Part shown: positions 1 to 9,551 of the stretch, piece by piece | How the letters are laid out: each line of letters starts with the position of its first letter | Numbering within the stretch: the first letter of the stretch is position 1 | The notes under the pieces: generated by a model | Database searches by the model: none | Seen by the model: the letters and a program-made list of their open reading frames with translations, nothing else | What the model was told of the DNA's origin: nothing | From: Streptomyces sp. A012304 | GTDB taxonomy: Bacteria > Actinomycetota > Actinomycetes > Streptomycetales > Streptomycetaceae | Direction: 5' to 3' | DNA length: 64,000 nt | Assembly (NCBI RefSeq): GCF_026008495.1 | Contig: NZ_BQUN01000203.1 | Coordinates: forward strand, 38,808-102,807 | Program-made: the position numbers and the translations under genes

Positions 1-221
1 GAGCGCGCGGGTCGCAGGCGACGGGGACGGCGGCTATCGGACGCGCCGGCGGCGTTTAGGGGTTCCGCGCCGCCGGTGGCGGGCGTCGTGCGGGACGCGC
101 GGGCGACGGCCTCGCGGCGGGCGGCGCGGCGGCCTCGGGTGGCCTCGCGGGCCAGGCGCTCCTCCTGGGCCTGGCGGATGAGTTCGGCGGAGCGCATCTG
201 GTGGAGCTCGTAGGCGTACAT
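1..221 (-). CDS. Small Arg-rich hypothetical protein, truncated by window edge
   Basis: The reading frame starts at an ATG at 221 and stays open to the left edge, so only the first 73 codons are seen. A GAGGGA ribosome binding site lies 6 bases upstream. The product begins MYAYELHQMRSAELIRQAQ and is rich in Arg, Ala and Glu. The first half looks like an amphipathic helix; the rest is basic and low in complexity. I see no catalytic motif, signal peptide or membrane segment. Short proteins starting with MYAYELHQMR are familiar to me as conserved streptomycete hypotheticals, but I know no function. The sharp start, good ribosome binding site and absence of stops argue for a real gene. Confidence 0.6.
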   Translation of the reverse strand, partial: MYAYELHQMRSAELIRQAQEERLAREATRGRRAARREAVARASRTTPATGGAEPLNAAGASDSRRPRRLRPAR

Positions 222-354
222 GGTGTGTCCCTCGGGAGAGTCGGTTGTCGCGGCTGGTCCGCCGCGTTGCCTCAACCTTCGTCGCCCAGGGGGGTCCGCC
301 ACATCGGGAGAGTTCCGCATCTTCGGCGGCGGGCGGGGCCTTAGACGCGTGTGA

Positions 355-403
355 GGGGTCTCAGGGCGGTCCGTAAGGTGCTTACGGACCGCCCTGAGAC
401 CCC
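355..403 (-). terminator. Perfect 23-bp inverted repeat, terminator
   Basis: The arms 355-377 and 381-403 are perfectly complementary over 23 bases and are separated by the 3-base loop GTG. The hairpin begins 19 bases after the stop of the 422-1009 membrane protein gene, so it should end that transcript. There is no U-tract, as is usual for streptomycete terminators. Confidence 0.85.
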
Positions 404-421
404 TCCGGGGCCTGCGGCGGC

Positions 422-1009
422 TCAGCTCGCCGACGGCAGTCCGAGCAGCGCGTCGGTGTACTTCAGGACGGCCAGCAGCAGTCCGACGACGCCGAGGGTG
501 ATGCCCGCCCAGGCGACCGACTTGATCCACGGCGCCTGCGGCCTGCCGGGCGCGCCGAAGGCGGGCCGGGCCAGCACCACGACACCGGTGATCAGCGCGG
601 CCAGCGCGAACAGACCGGCCCACAGGGCGGTGGTCTGCCAGGCGTCGCCGTAGACCGCCTGGATCTGCTGCGCGACGCCCGCGTCGGTCGAGGTCTCCAG
701 CTGGCCGACGAGGGTCTCGCGGGCGGAGGCGACGGTGCCGACCCAGCCGCCGGTGAGCGAGACCAGGCCGAGCGCGGCGGAGACCACGGCGCCGGCGCCC
801 TGGCCGACACCCGTGGGGCCGTCCTGCTTGGTGTCGCCGTCGGCGGCGGTGCCGGCCTCGGCCGGCGTCACCTCGTCGGTGGTGTCGCTCGTGTCGGTGG
901 TGTCGCCGGTGCCCGTCGCGGCGACGTCCGTCGCCTCGTCGTCGCGCTTCGCCTCGGCGGCCTCGGCGCCCGTGGCCGCGCCGTCCTCGTCAACAGTCTT
1001 GGTTCCCAT
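422..1009 (-). CDS. Membrane protein with acidic Thr/Asp-rich N-terminus
   Basis: This 195-residue protein starts at ATG 1009 (MGTKTVDEDGA). About 70 N-terminal residues are acidic and repetitive, rich in Thr, Asp, Glu and Ala with T-D-T-S-D-T-T-D runs. Three hydrophobic stretches follow, at about residues 75-95, 125-147 and 165-185, the last two being clear transmembrane helices. I recognise no enzyme motif. The likely topology is a disordered cytoplasmic tail on a small membrane anchor. It is transcribed alone, between a GNAT gene and the perfect terminator at 355-403. The frame stays open upstream to 1405, but that part lies antisense in the GNAT gene and is not used. The function is unknown. 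Confidence 0.75.
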   Translation of the reverse strand: MGTKTVDEDGAATGAEAAEAKRDDEATDVAATGTGDTTDTSDTTDEVTPAEAGTAADGDTKQDGPTGVGQGAGAVVSAALGLVSLTGGWVGTVASARETLVGQLETSTDAGVAQQIQAVYGDAWQTTALWAGLFALAALITGVVVLARPAFGAPGRPQAPWIKSVAWAGITLGVVGLLLAVLKYTDALLGLPSAS

Positions 1010-1044
1010 GCCTCGCACCGTACGGACGCTCTCTGAGAGGTCTC

Positions 1045-1620
1045 TTAATGGTCGTTGTGAGCGGCACGCGCGCGTGCGGCGCGCCACTCGGGGGCCAGCA
1101 CCGACCACACTTCGAGGTCGTGCCGTACCCCACCATAGGGGTGGGCCTCGCGCTGGACACCATCGCGGGTCATGCCCAGCCGTCGGGCGACGTTCAGGCT
1201 GGGCACGTTCCCCGAGGCGGCGATCCACTCGATCCGGTGGATGCCGCGCCGCTCGACGGCGAAGTCGATGAGCACCCGCATCGCGCGCGTGACCAGTCCG
1301 CGCCCGGTGCCGGCGGGTTCCAGCCAGCAGCCGACCTCGCAGTTGCCCCGCGCGGCGTCGAAGTTGAGGAAGAGCACCCCGCCGACGAGCTTGCCCTCCA
1401 GCCACAGGCCGTGCAGCGAGCCGGTGTCGGCGGCGCGCATGTCGGCGTAGCGCTGGAGCACCTCGCGCGCGGAGGCGGTGTCGGTGGCGTTGGCGCCGAA
1501 GCCGATGTACTGGTTGATGAACTCCCGTCCCCGCTCCAGGTGCGCGAGGAACTCCTCGGCGTGCCAGGGCTCCAGGGGGCGTAGTTCGGCTCCGTCGTCA
1601 CCCAGTGGTATCGCGTACAT
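1045..1620 (-). CDS. GNAT family acetyltransferase, RimJ/RimL-like
   Basis: This 191-residue protein has the GNAT fold of the RimJ/RimL protein-N-acetyltransferase subgroup. The N-terminus (ELRPLEPWHAEEF) is the usual first strand and helix. The CoA-binding region is LEPAGTGRGLVTRAMRVLI, followed by the typical strand IHRIEWIAASGNVPSLNVARRLG and an aromatic C-terminus. It should transfer an acetyl group from acetyl-CoA to an amine; the substrate cannot be read from sequence. The start at ATG 1620 is supported by AAGGAG 10 bases upstream. The start lies inside the 3' end of the MMPL transporter gene (23-base overlap), so the two are probably co-transcribed and translationally coupled. Confidence 0.85.
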   Translation of the reverse strand: MYAIPLGDDGAELRPLEPWHAEEFLAHLERGREFINQYIGFGANATDTASAREVLQRYADMRAADTGSLHGLWLEGKLVGGVLFLNFDAARGNCEVGCWLEPAGTGRGLVTRAMRVLIDFAVERRGIHRIEWIAASGNVPSLNVARRLGMTRDGVQREAHPYGGVRHDLEVWSVLAPEWRAARARAAHNDH

Positions 1621-3832
1621 CCGGCTGCCGCTCCTTGTCGAGTTCGAGGTCCTCCACGACCTGGGCGAGCTTCTCATGAGCGGCACGGGTCTCGGGCGGT
1701 TCGATGCTGATGCGGGGCAGTCGGCGGTCCAGCCAGCGCGGCAGCCACCAGTTGGCGCCGCCGAGCAGATGCATCAGGGCCGGCACCAGCAGTGTGCGGA
1801 GCACGAAGGCGTCGAGGGCGACGGCGGCGGCCAGCGCGATGCCGAACATGGCGATCACGCGGTCGCCGCTGAGGACGAAGGCGAGGAACACCGAGATCAT
1901 GATGACCGCCGCGGAGTTGATCACCCGGCTGGTCTCGGCGAGGCCGACGCGCACGGCCCGCCGGTTGTCGCCGGTCTCCAGCCACTCCTCGTACATCCGG
2001 CTGACCAGGAACACCTGGTAGTCCATGGAGAGCCCGAAGAGGACCGACACCATGATCACGGGGAGGAAGGGTTCGATCGGTCCGGCGCGGCCCAGGCCCA
2101 GCAGTTCGCTCCCCCAGCCCCACTGGAAGACCGCGACGACCACGCCGAAGGCGCCGGCGACGGCGGCGACGTTCATCACGGCGGCCTTGAGCGGGATGCC
2201 GACGGAGCGGAAGGCGAGCAGCAGCAGGACGCAGCCCAGACCGACGACGACCCCGACGAACAGCGGCAGCTTGCCGACGATGACCTCGGCGAAGTCGTCG
2301 TACCCGGCGGTGACGCCGCCGACCTGCACATCGAGCGAGGTGCCCGCCTCGGCGCGCGGCAGCACCTCCGCGCGCAGCCGGTCGACGAATTCGCTGGTGC
2401 GCTGCGACTGCGGGGCGGACTCCGGTACGACGGTGAGGTACGCGGTGTCGCCGCCGGCGCTGTACGTCACCGGGGTCACGGACGCCACGCCCTCGGTGGA
2501 GCGCAGGGTGGCGTCGAGGTTGTCGAGGGCGAGCCGGTCCTCGGCGCCGTCGACGTGGGTCACCAGCGTCAGGGGGCCGTTGACGCCGGCGCCGAAACCG
2601 TCGGCGAGGAGGTCGTAGGCCTGGCGGGTGGTGGCGGACGCGGGGCCGTTGCCCTGGTCGGAGGTGCCCAGGCGCAGCCCGGCCGTCGGCAGGGCGAGGA
2701 CGGTGACGACCACGAGGGCGAGGGTGCCGAGCAGCTTGGGGTGACGTTCCACGAACGCCGACCAGCGGGCGGCGAAGCCGGTCGGCAGCTCGGGTTCGGG
2801 TCCGTGCTCGGCGAGGCGGCGCCGTTCGCGGCGGCTGAGGGCGCGCGGGCCGATGAAGGAGAGCAGGGCGGGCAGCAGGGTCACGGAGGCGGCGACGGTC
2901 AGGACGACGGTCAGGGAGGCGGCTATCGCGACGCCGTTGAGGAAGTTCAGGCGCAGGATCAGCATCCCGAGCAGGGCTATGCAGACGGTGGCGCCCGCGA
3001 AGACGACCGCGCGTCCCGTGGTCGCCACGGCGTTCTCGGCGGCCTCCGCGACCGGCAGCCCGCGCTTCAGGCCGCGCCGGTGCCGGGTGACGATGAACAG
3101 CGCGTAGTCGATGCCGACACCCAGCCCGACGAGCATGCCGAGCATGGGCGCGAAGTCGGCGACGGTCATGGCGTGCCCGAGCAGCACGATCCCGGCGTAC
3201 GCGGTGCCGACCCCGACCAGGGCGGTGACGATGGGCAGCAGGGAGGCGGCGAGCGAGCCGAAGGCGAGGAACAGCACGACCGCGGCGACGACCACGCCGA
3301 CGATCTCGGCGAGGTGCCCGCCGGAGGACTCGGTGAGCGCGATGGCGCTGCCGCCCAGCTCCACCTGGAGCCCGTCCGTTTCGGCCGACTTGGCGAGGTC
3401 GACGACGGCCAGCGCCGCACCCCGGTCGATGTCCTCGGCCCGCTCCTCGAAGACGACCGTGGCGTAGGCGGTGCGCCCGTCCCGGCTGATCCGGGCGGCG
3501 CCCTGGTCGTCGTAGGGGCTGGTCACGGAGGCGACGGCCGGCAGATCCGCGATCCGCTCCAGGGTGCGGGTCATGGTCTGCTCGACGTCGGCGGCGCGGA
3601 CGGTGCCCGAGCCGGTGTGCCAGACGACGGTGTCGCTGTCGCCGCCGAGTCCCGGGAAGCCGTCCTCCAGCAGCCGGGTGGCACGGCCGGACTCGGTGCC
3701 GGAGACGTCGTAGTCGTTGGAGTACGTGGAGCCGGTGAGCGCGGCGGCGCCGGCCGTGCCGCCGAGGACGAGGAGCCAGAGCAGGAACGCGACGAGGCGG
3801 TGCCGGACGCACCACTGTGCAAGGGCTGCCAC
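1598..3832 (-). CDS. MMPL/RND family membrane transporter
   Basis: This 744-residue integral membrane protein belongs to the MMPL group of RND permeases, which export lipids or hydrophobic compounds using the proton gradient. A first transmembrane helix at about 8-30 is followed by an extracytoplasmic domain. Then come a block of five helices containing GMLVGLGVGIDYALFIVTRHR, a second extracytoplasmic domain, and a second block with VLFGLSMDYQVFLVSRMYEEW. The two G-x-x-x-D-Y motifs, one per half, are the conserved family signature. I chose GTG 3832, which has GGGAG 9 bases upstream, over the TTG at 3853. The length is normal for single-gene actinobacterial MMPL proteins. The GNAT gene overlaps its 3' end. 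The substrate is unknown. Confidence 0.9.
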   Translation of the reverse strand: MAALAQWCVRHRLVAFLLWLLVLGGTAGAAALTGSTYSNDYDVSGTESGRATRLLEDGFPGLGGDSDTVVWHTGSGTVRAADVEQTMTRTLERIADLPAVASVTSPYDDQGAARISRDGRTAYATVVFEERAEDIDRGAALAVVDLAKSAETDGLQVELGGSAIALTESSGGHLAEIVGVVVAAVVLFLAFGSLAASLLPIVTALVGVGTAYAGIVLLGHAMTVADFAPMLGMLVGLGVGIDYALFIVTRHRRGLKRGLPVAEAAENAVATTGRAVVFAGATVCIALLGMLILRLNFLNGVAIAASLTVVLTVAASVTLLPALLSFIGPRALSRRERRRLAEHGPEPELPTGFAARWSAFVERHPKLLGTLALVVVTVLALPTAGLRLGTSDQGNGPASATTRQAYDLLADGFGAGVNGPLTLVTHVDGAEDRLALDNLDATLRSTEGVASVTPVTYSAGGDTAYLTVVPESAPQSQRTSEFVDRLRAEVLPRAEAGTSLDVQVGGVTAGYDDFAEVIVGKLPLFVGVVVGLGCVLLLLAFRSVGIPLKAAVMNVAAVAGAFGVVVAVFQWGWGSELLGLGRAGPIEPFLPVIMVSVLFGLSMDYQVFLVSRMYEEWLETGDNRRAVRVGLAETSRVINSAAVIMISVFLAFVLSGDRVIAMFGIALAAAVALDAFVLRTLLVPALMHLLGGANWWLPRWLDRRLPRISIEPPETRAAHEKLAQVVEDLELDKERQPDVRDTTG

Positions 3833-3995
3833 GAACGTGCTCCCGGAGGTCAAATTGTGGATCTTTGGCCGGGAAACAGTCGCGCCTGAACCGAACAGCC
3901 CGCAAAGAACGATGAGCGATGCGAGGACACTCTTCCAGGCGAACGTGATCGTTGGCCGCGTTCGTGGGGTTCTTCACAAGAGTGGGAGACAGATC

Positions 3996-4030
3996 ACAGG
4001 ACAATAACGCCGACTCTGTCCTGTCGGCGT
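3996..4030. promoter_or_regulatory. Overlapping inverted repeats between two minus-strand genes
   Basis: Two perfect 8-base inverted repeats interlock here. ACAGGACA (3996-4003) pairs with TGTCCTGT (4017-4024), and ACGCCGAC (4007-4014) pairs with GTCGGCGT (4023-4030). The site lies 24 bases after the stop of the 4054-4398 gene and about 165 bases before the MMPL start. It could be the terminator of the first gene or an operator of the second. Sequence alone does not decide. Confidence 0.4.
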
Positions 4031-4053
4031 CGGCCCGGGGTGCCGGGTCCCCG

Positions 4054-4398
4054 TCAGTCGGACTGGTCGCCGAACGCCATCACCATCACACCGGCGATCA
4101 GCAGCCACAGCGCGCGCCGGGTGCGGCCCCGGGCGCCCAGGAAGGCGGCCAGCGCGCAGACGGCGGCGCCGAGGGCGTAGGCGGCGGGGACCAGGGCCGG
4201 AGCGGAGCCGGTGAGGCGCAGGAGGGCGGCCGCGAGACCGGCGAGGGTCAGCAGGGCGCCGGTGCCGGTCGCCGTCCAGCGGGCCCGTCGCGCCTCTTCG
4301 ATCTCTTCGATCTCCTCGGGCTCTTTCTCCTCGGGCTCTTCGCCCTTGCCGACCTCCTCGTTCCTCTCGGATATCTCGGAATCACTGCGTCCACTCAT
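4054..4398 (-). CDS. Small membrane protein with glutamate-rich head
   Basis: This 114-residue protein starts at ATG 4398 (MSGRSDSEISERNEE). Residues 8-36 are very acidic, with repeated E-E-x-E-x-P and E-I-E-E-I-E-E blocks likely to form a charged helix. Two or three transmembrane helices follow (about 44-60, 66-88 and 95-109), with short basic turns (GARGRTRR) between the last two. I know no function. No clear Shine-Dalgarno sequence precedes the ATG. TACGCT lies 8 bases upstream and could be a -10 box giving a leaderless or nearly leaderless mRNA. In-frame starts further upstream run into the divergent methyltransferase promoter and are less likely. Confidence 0.7.
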   Translation of the reverse strand: MSGRSDSEISERNEEVGKGEEPEEKEPEEIEEIEEARRARWTATGTGALLTLAGLAAALLRLTGSAPALVPAAYALGAAVCALAAFLGARGRTRRALWLLIAGVMVMAFGDQSD

Positions 4399-4525
4399 GG
4401 CGGGCGAGCGTAGCGCGTCGCGCCGGAACAGGGGATGCGGGGTGGTCACCGACGCAGGCATGTGCATTATTTGAGTGTTCGACTTTACTCTTCCTTTGCC
4501 CTTCTGTCTGAGGAGCGTGTCACCG

Positions 4526-5338
4526 ATGCAGGACATCACCTCGAAGACGGCCTCGAACGAAGACCTCACCCAGCGGCTGACCCTCGCCCACTACCCGCGC
4601 AGCAACGGCTACGACGCCCGCTGGATGATCGAGAACCACATGGGCCCGAACCCGCTGTGGTTATTGGAGTGGCTGGCCCCCGCCCTCGGCATGGACACCC
4701 TGCGCTCCGGCGCGAGCGTCCTCGACCTGGGCTGCGGCCGGGCGATGACCTCGATATTCCTCGCCAAGGAGTACGGCGCCCAGGTCACCGCCGTCGATCT
4801 GTGGATCGAGCCGGACGACAACGCGCGGCGCGCCGCCGAGGCCCAGGTGTCCGACCGGGTGCTGCCCCTGCGGGCCGAGGCGCACGACCTGCCGTTCGCC
4901 GAGGGCGGCTTCGACGCGATCGTGAGCATCGACGCGTACCACTACTTCGGCACCGACGACCTCTACCTGGCCACGCTGACCCGGCTGCTCAGGCCCGGCG
5001 GGCGGATCGGCGTCGTCGTACCGGCGCTGCGGGCGGAGCTCGACGGCGTCGAGCCGCCGGAGCACCTCAGGGCGTACTGGGAGCGGGATGCCGGCTTCTG
5101 GGCGTTCCACTCCGCCGACTGGTGGCGGCGCCACTGGACACGCAGCGGAGCCGTCGAGGTGGAGGTGGCCGACTGGCAGCCCGACGGCTGGCGGGACTGG
5201 CTGCTGTGGTGCGAGGTGGTGGCGGAGGAGAGCGACGACCCGGTGCACGCGGAGACCTGCCGCTGGTGCGCCGAGATGCTGCGGCTCGACGAGGGCCGCA
5301 CGCTGGGCTACGTACGGCTCGTGGGACGCCGTGTCTGA
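4526..5338 (+). CDS. SAM-dependent class I methyltransferase, TTA codon
   Basis: This 270-residue protein has a Rossmann-fold methyltransferase core. SAM-binding motif I is VLDLGCGRAM (65-74), motif II is VTAVDLWI, and the post-core region reads RLLRPGGRIGVVVPAL. The C-terminal third is Trp-rich (ADWWRRHWTRSG, CRWCAEML), giving a substrate domain I cannot assign. ATG 4526 is preceded by GAGGAG 10 bases upstream, which makes it better than the ATG at 4475. Codon 46 is TTA (4661-4663). In Streptomyces TTA is read only by the bldA tRNA, so the protein should accumulate mainly late in development. The gene is monocistronic and divergent from the small membrane protein, with a strong terminator just after the stop. 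Confidence 0.9.
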   Translation: MQDITSKTASNEDLTQRLTLAHYPRSNGYDARWMIENHMGPNPLWLLEWLAPALGMDTLRSGASVLDLGCGRAMTSIFLAKEYGAQVTAVDLWIEPDDNARRAAEAQVSDRVLPLRAEAHDLPFAEGGFDAIVSIDAYHYFGTDDLYLATLTRLLRPGGRIGVVVPALRAELDGVEPPEHLRAYWERDAGFWAFHSADWWRRHWTRSGAVEVEVADWQPDGWRDWLLWCEVVAEESDDPVHAETCRWCAEMLRLDEGRTLGYVRLVGRRV

Positions 5339-5345
5339 CAGACGA

Positions 5346-5381
5346 CCGGGGTGATGCACCAGGTCCGGTGCATCACCCCGG
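5346..5381. terminator. Bidirectional terminator between methyltransferase and gatB
   Basis: A perfect 15-base stem (5346-5360 with 5367-5381, CCGGGGTGATGCACC) with a 6-base loop lies between two convergent genes. It begins 7 bases after the methyltransferase stop and 19 bases beyond the gatB stop, so it can serve both. Confidence 0.85.
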
Positions 5382-5400
5382 GGTCTGTGCGCAACCGGGC

Positions 5401-6915
5401 TCAGCCTTCGCTGACGCCCAGCTTCTGCAGGATCAGCTCCTTGACGCGCGCCGCGTCGGCCTGACCCCGGGTCGCCTTCATGACCGCGCCGACCAGGGCG
5501 CCCGCCGCGGCCACCTTGCCGCCGCGGATCTTGTCGGCGATGGCCGGGTTGCCGGCGATGGCCTCGTCGACGGCCGTGCCCAGTGCCGAGTCGTCGGAGA
5601 CGACCTTCAGCCCGCGCTTGTCGACGACCTCGTCCGGGGTGCCCTCGCCCGCGAGGACGCCCTCGATGACCTGGCGGGCCAGCTTGTCGTTCAGGTCGCC
5701 GGAGGCGACCAGCTGGGCCACCCGGGCCACCTGCTCGGGGGTGATCGCCAGCTCGTCGAGGGCCTTGCCCGACTCGTTGGCACTGCGGGCCAGTTCGCCC
5801 ATCCACCACTTGCGGGCCGAGGCCGCGTCGGCACCGGCGTCGATCGTGGCGACGATCGGCTCCAGCGCGCCGGCGTTGAGGATCGCCTGCATGTCGGTGG
5901 CCGAGACACCCCACTCCGCGAGGAGGCGGGTGCGGCGGGCCAGCGGCGGCTCGGGCAGCGCGGCGCGGATCTCCTCGACCCACTCGCGCGAGGGCGCGAC
6001 CGGAACGAGGTCCGGCTCGGGGAAGTACCGGTAGTCCTCGGCCTCCTCCTTCACCCGGCCCGAGGTCGTCGAGCCCGTGTCCTCGTGGAAGTGCCGGGTC
6101 TCCTGCACGATCGTGCCGCCGGACGACAGCACCGCCGCGTGCCGCTGGATCTCGAAGCGGGCCGCGCGCTCCACGGACCGCAGCGAGTTCACGTTCTTCG
6201 TCTCGGAGCGCGTGCCGAACTTGTCGGCGCCCTTCGGCATCAGCGACAGGTTCACGTCGCAGCGCATCTGGCCCATCTCCATACGGGCCTCGGAGACACC
6301 GAGCGCGCGGATCAGCTCGCGCAGCTCACGGACGTACGCCTTCGCCACCTCGGGAGCGCGCTCGCCCGCGCCGACGATCGGCTTGGTGACGATCTCGATG
6401 AGCGGGATGCCGGCCCGGTTGTAGTCCAGGAGCGAGTGCGAGGCGCCGTGGATACGGCCGGTCGCGCCGCCGACGTGCGTCGACTTGCCGGTGTCCTCCT
6501 CCATGTGGGCGCGCTCGATCTCCACGCGGAAGACCTCGCCGTCCTCCAGCTGCACGTCGAGGTAGCCGTCGAAGGCGATCGGCTCGTCGTACTGGGAGGT
6601 CTGGAAGTTCTTCGGCATGTCCGGATAGAAGTAGTTCTTCCGGGCGAAGCGGCACCACTCGGCGATCTCGCAGTTCAGCGCGAGACCGATCTTGATCGCG
6701 GACTCGACGCCGGTCGCGTTGACGACCGGGAGCGCGCCGGGCAGGCCGAGGCAGACGGGGCAGGTCTGGGTGTTCGGCTCGGCGCCCAGCGCCGTCGAAC
6801 AGCCGCAGAACATCTTGGTCTTGGTGCCGAGTTCGACATGGACCTCAAGGCCCATGACGGGGTCGTACGACGCCAGCGCGTCCTCGTACGACACCAGGTC
6901 GGTCGTGGTGGTCAC
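5401..6915 (-). CDS. gatB: Aspartyl/glutamyl-tRNA amidotransferase subunit B
   Basis: This 504-residue GatB is the tRNA-binding and kinase subunit of the GatCAB complex. The complex converts misacylated Glu-tRNA(Gln) and Asp-tRNA(Asn) to the correct aminoacyl-tRNAs in organisms without GlnRS or AsnRS. The N-terminal core begins YDPVMGLEVHVELGTKTKMFC, with the zinc-site cysteines in FCGCSTALG and TCPVCLGLPG. The helical and YqeY-like tail, which contacts the tRNA, ends LILQKLGVSEG. GTG 6915 is the start. The gene is last in the operon gatC-gatA-small ORF-gatB and follows the small ORF by 15 bases. Its length is normal for the family and nothing looks broken. Confidence 0.98.
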   Translation of the reverse strand: MTTTTDLVSYEDALASYDPVMGLEVHVELGTKTKMFCGCSTALGAEPNTQTCPVCLGLPGALPVVNATGVESAIKIGLALNCEIAEWCRFARKNYFYPDMPKNFQTSQYDEPIAFDGYLDVQLEDGEVFRVEIERAHMEEDTGKSTHVGGATGRIHGASHSLLDYNRAGIPLIEIVTKPIVGAGERAPEVAKAYVRELRELIRALGVSEARMEMGQMRCDVNLSLMPKGADKFGTRSETKNVNSLRSVERAARFEIQRHAAVLSSGGTIVQETRHFHEDTGSTTSGRVKEEAEDYRYFPEPDLVPVAPSREWVEEIRAALPEPPLARRTRLLAEWGVSATDMQAILNAGALEPIVATIDAGADAASARKWWMGELARSANESGKALDELAITPEQVARVAQLVASGDLNDKLARQVIEGVLAGEGTPDEVVDKRGLKVVSDDSALGTAVDEAIAGNPAIADKIRGGKVAAAGALVGAVMKATRGQADAARVKELILQKLGVSEG

Positions 6916-6930
6916 GGTGAAACTTCCCTC

Positions 6931-7166
6931 TCAGCCCAGCAGGACGTCGTCGTCGCCCAGCCGCTTCAACTCGCGGTAGAGAATGGCCAGGTTGGTGACG
7001 ACAGCCGCGCCGGTCACGACGGCGTCGAGCAGCCGCAGCGTGTCGTTGTCGGTCCGGGCCTTCTTGATCTGCTTGACCACGCCGATCACGCCGAACGCCG
7101 AAGTGGCCATCGACACGTACAGACCGGACTTGGACTTCTTGAAGCCTTTGGCCTTGGACAGTGCGC

Positions 7167-7170
<4 letters not shown>
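6931..7170 (-). CDS. Conserved small protein between gatA and gatB
   Basis: This 79-residue protein starts at GTG 7170, four bases into the end of gatA (GTGA overlap), so it is translationally coupled to gatA. The N-terminus is basic (SALSKAKGFKKSKSG). A hydrophobic helix follows (about 17-33), then a charged KQIKKARTDND segment, and then a second hydrophobic helix (AVVTGAAVVTNLAILYREL, about 50-68). It could be a small two-helix membrane hairpin with a positively charged inner face. It matches no GatCAB subunit I know. Its position inside the operon suggests dosage coupling to the amidotransferase or simple co-transcription. The function is unknown; the coupling and clean frame make the gene itself convincing. 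Confidence 0.8.
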
Positions 7171-8660
<1,490 letters not shown>

Positions 8661-8664
8661 GGGA

Positions 8665-8961
8665 TCAGTCCTCCCCCAGGATCTGCGGCACCTTGAAACG
8701 CTGCTGCTCCTGGGCAGGGGCGCCGGAGAGCGCCTGCTCGGGGGTGAGCGACGGACGGACCTCGTCCGCCCGCATGACGTTCGTCAGCGGGAGCGGGTGC
8801 GAGGTCGGCGGTACGTCTTGGTCGGCGACCTCGCTGACGCGGGCGACCGCGCCGATGATGTCGTCCAGCTGTCCCGCGAAGTGGTCGAGCTCTTCGGGCT
8901 TCAGCTCCAGACGCGCCAGCCGGGCGAGGTGGGCGACCTCCTCGCGCGTGATGCCAGGCAT
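8665..8961 (-). CDS. gatC: Aspartyl/glutamyl-tRNA amidotransferase subunit C
   Basis: This 98-residue GatC is the small stabilising subunit that wraps around the GatA-GatB interface. It begins MPGITREEVAHLARLARLEL, the family hallmark. It continues with the amphipathic region ELDHFAGQLDDIIGAVARVSEV and ends with the extended PPTSHPLPLTNVMRADE segment that binds GatA. I chose ATG 8961 because it starts exactly at the conserved N-terminus; the frame stays open upstream to 9072. It is the first gene of the operon, so the gat promoter should lie in the short gap after the cupin gene (8962-9053). Confidence 0.97.
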   Translation of the reverse strand: MPGITREEVAHLARLARLELKPEELDHFAGQLDDIIGAVARVSEVADQDVPPTSHPLPLTNVMRADEVRPSLTPEQALSGAPAQEQQRFKVPQILGED

Positions 8962-9053
8962 GCAGCGTTCCTCTGGGGTGAGTGTGTGTGGTTTGGGCCC
9001 AATCCTAGGGGGCGGGGACAGGTGCCCGTGAAACGGTTCGCCGCGGCCCGGCG

Positions 9054-9545
9054 TCAGCGCCGCCCCTCCCACGCCTCGCTGCGCAGGAAGTGGTTGTCGT
9101 AGAGCTCCTGCACCTCGAGGATGCTCTCCGGTCCCACCTCGCCGAGGCGGATGCGCTGGAGGTGGCGGAAGTACTCGAACCGCTCGACGCCCGGGGTGAT
9201 GACGATGAGGAGGTCGGCGGTGCTGCCGGGGGCGGCGGCGAAGGCGTGCGGCTTGCCCGGCGGGACCACGACCAGGTCGCCGGGTTCGGCGGTGACGATG
9301 TCGTCGCCGGACAGGACCTGGGCCTCGCCGTCGAGCAGGAAGAACATCTCGGCGGAGTTGCGGTGCAGGTGCGGGCGGGCGCCGTCGGCGCCCTCGCCGA
9401 GGGTGACGCGGACGGTGGACAGCGCGCCGCCGGACGCGCTGCTGTCCGCGAGCAGCTTGACGGCGACGGGGTCGCCGCCGACGACCTCCGCGTCGGCGTC
9501 ACGGACGACCACGGAGTCGTCGAACTTCGGCACGAACAGCGACAT
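9054..9545 (-). CDS. Cupin domain protein
   Basis: This 163-residue single-domain cupin carries both beta-barrel motifs. Motif 1 is ARPHLHRNSAEMFFLLDGE, with the metal-ligand pattern H-x-H-(x)n-E. Motif 2 is PGDLVVVPPGKPHAFAAAPG, with the last His. Cupins of this size bind a metal and may be small dioxygenases, isomerases or sensors; the sequence does not say which. ATG 9545 is preferred because AGGGGG sits 6 bases upstream, while the in-frame ATG at 9551 abuts it. The gene lies about 90 bases upstream of gatC on the same strand and may share its transcript. Confidence 0.85.
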   Translation of the reverse strand: MSLFVPKFDDSVVVRDADAEVVGGDPVAVKLLADSSASGGALSTVRVTLGEGADGARPHLHRNSAEMFFLLDGEAQVLSGDDIVTAEPGDLVVVPPGKPHAFAAAPGSTADLLIVITPGVERFEYFRHLQRIRLGEVGPESILEVQELYDNHFLRSEAWEGRR

Positions 9546-9551
9546 GTGCAT

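Noticed and set aside
3833..3853. TTG start for the MMPL transporter
   Set aside because: There is no ribosome binding site before it, whereas GTG 3832 has GGGAG at good spacing.
1478..3889. An 803-codon plus-strand open frame
   Set aside because: It is the antisense of the MMPL transporter gene. Its product is low-complexity Gly/Asp/Gln-rich sequence with no domain, a common artefact in high-GC DNA.
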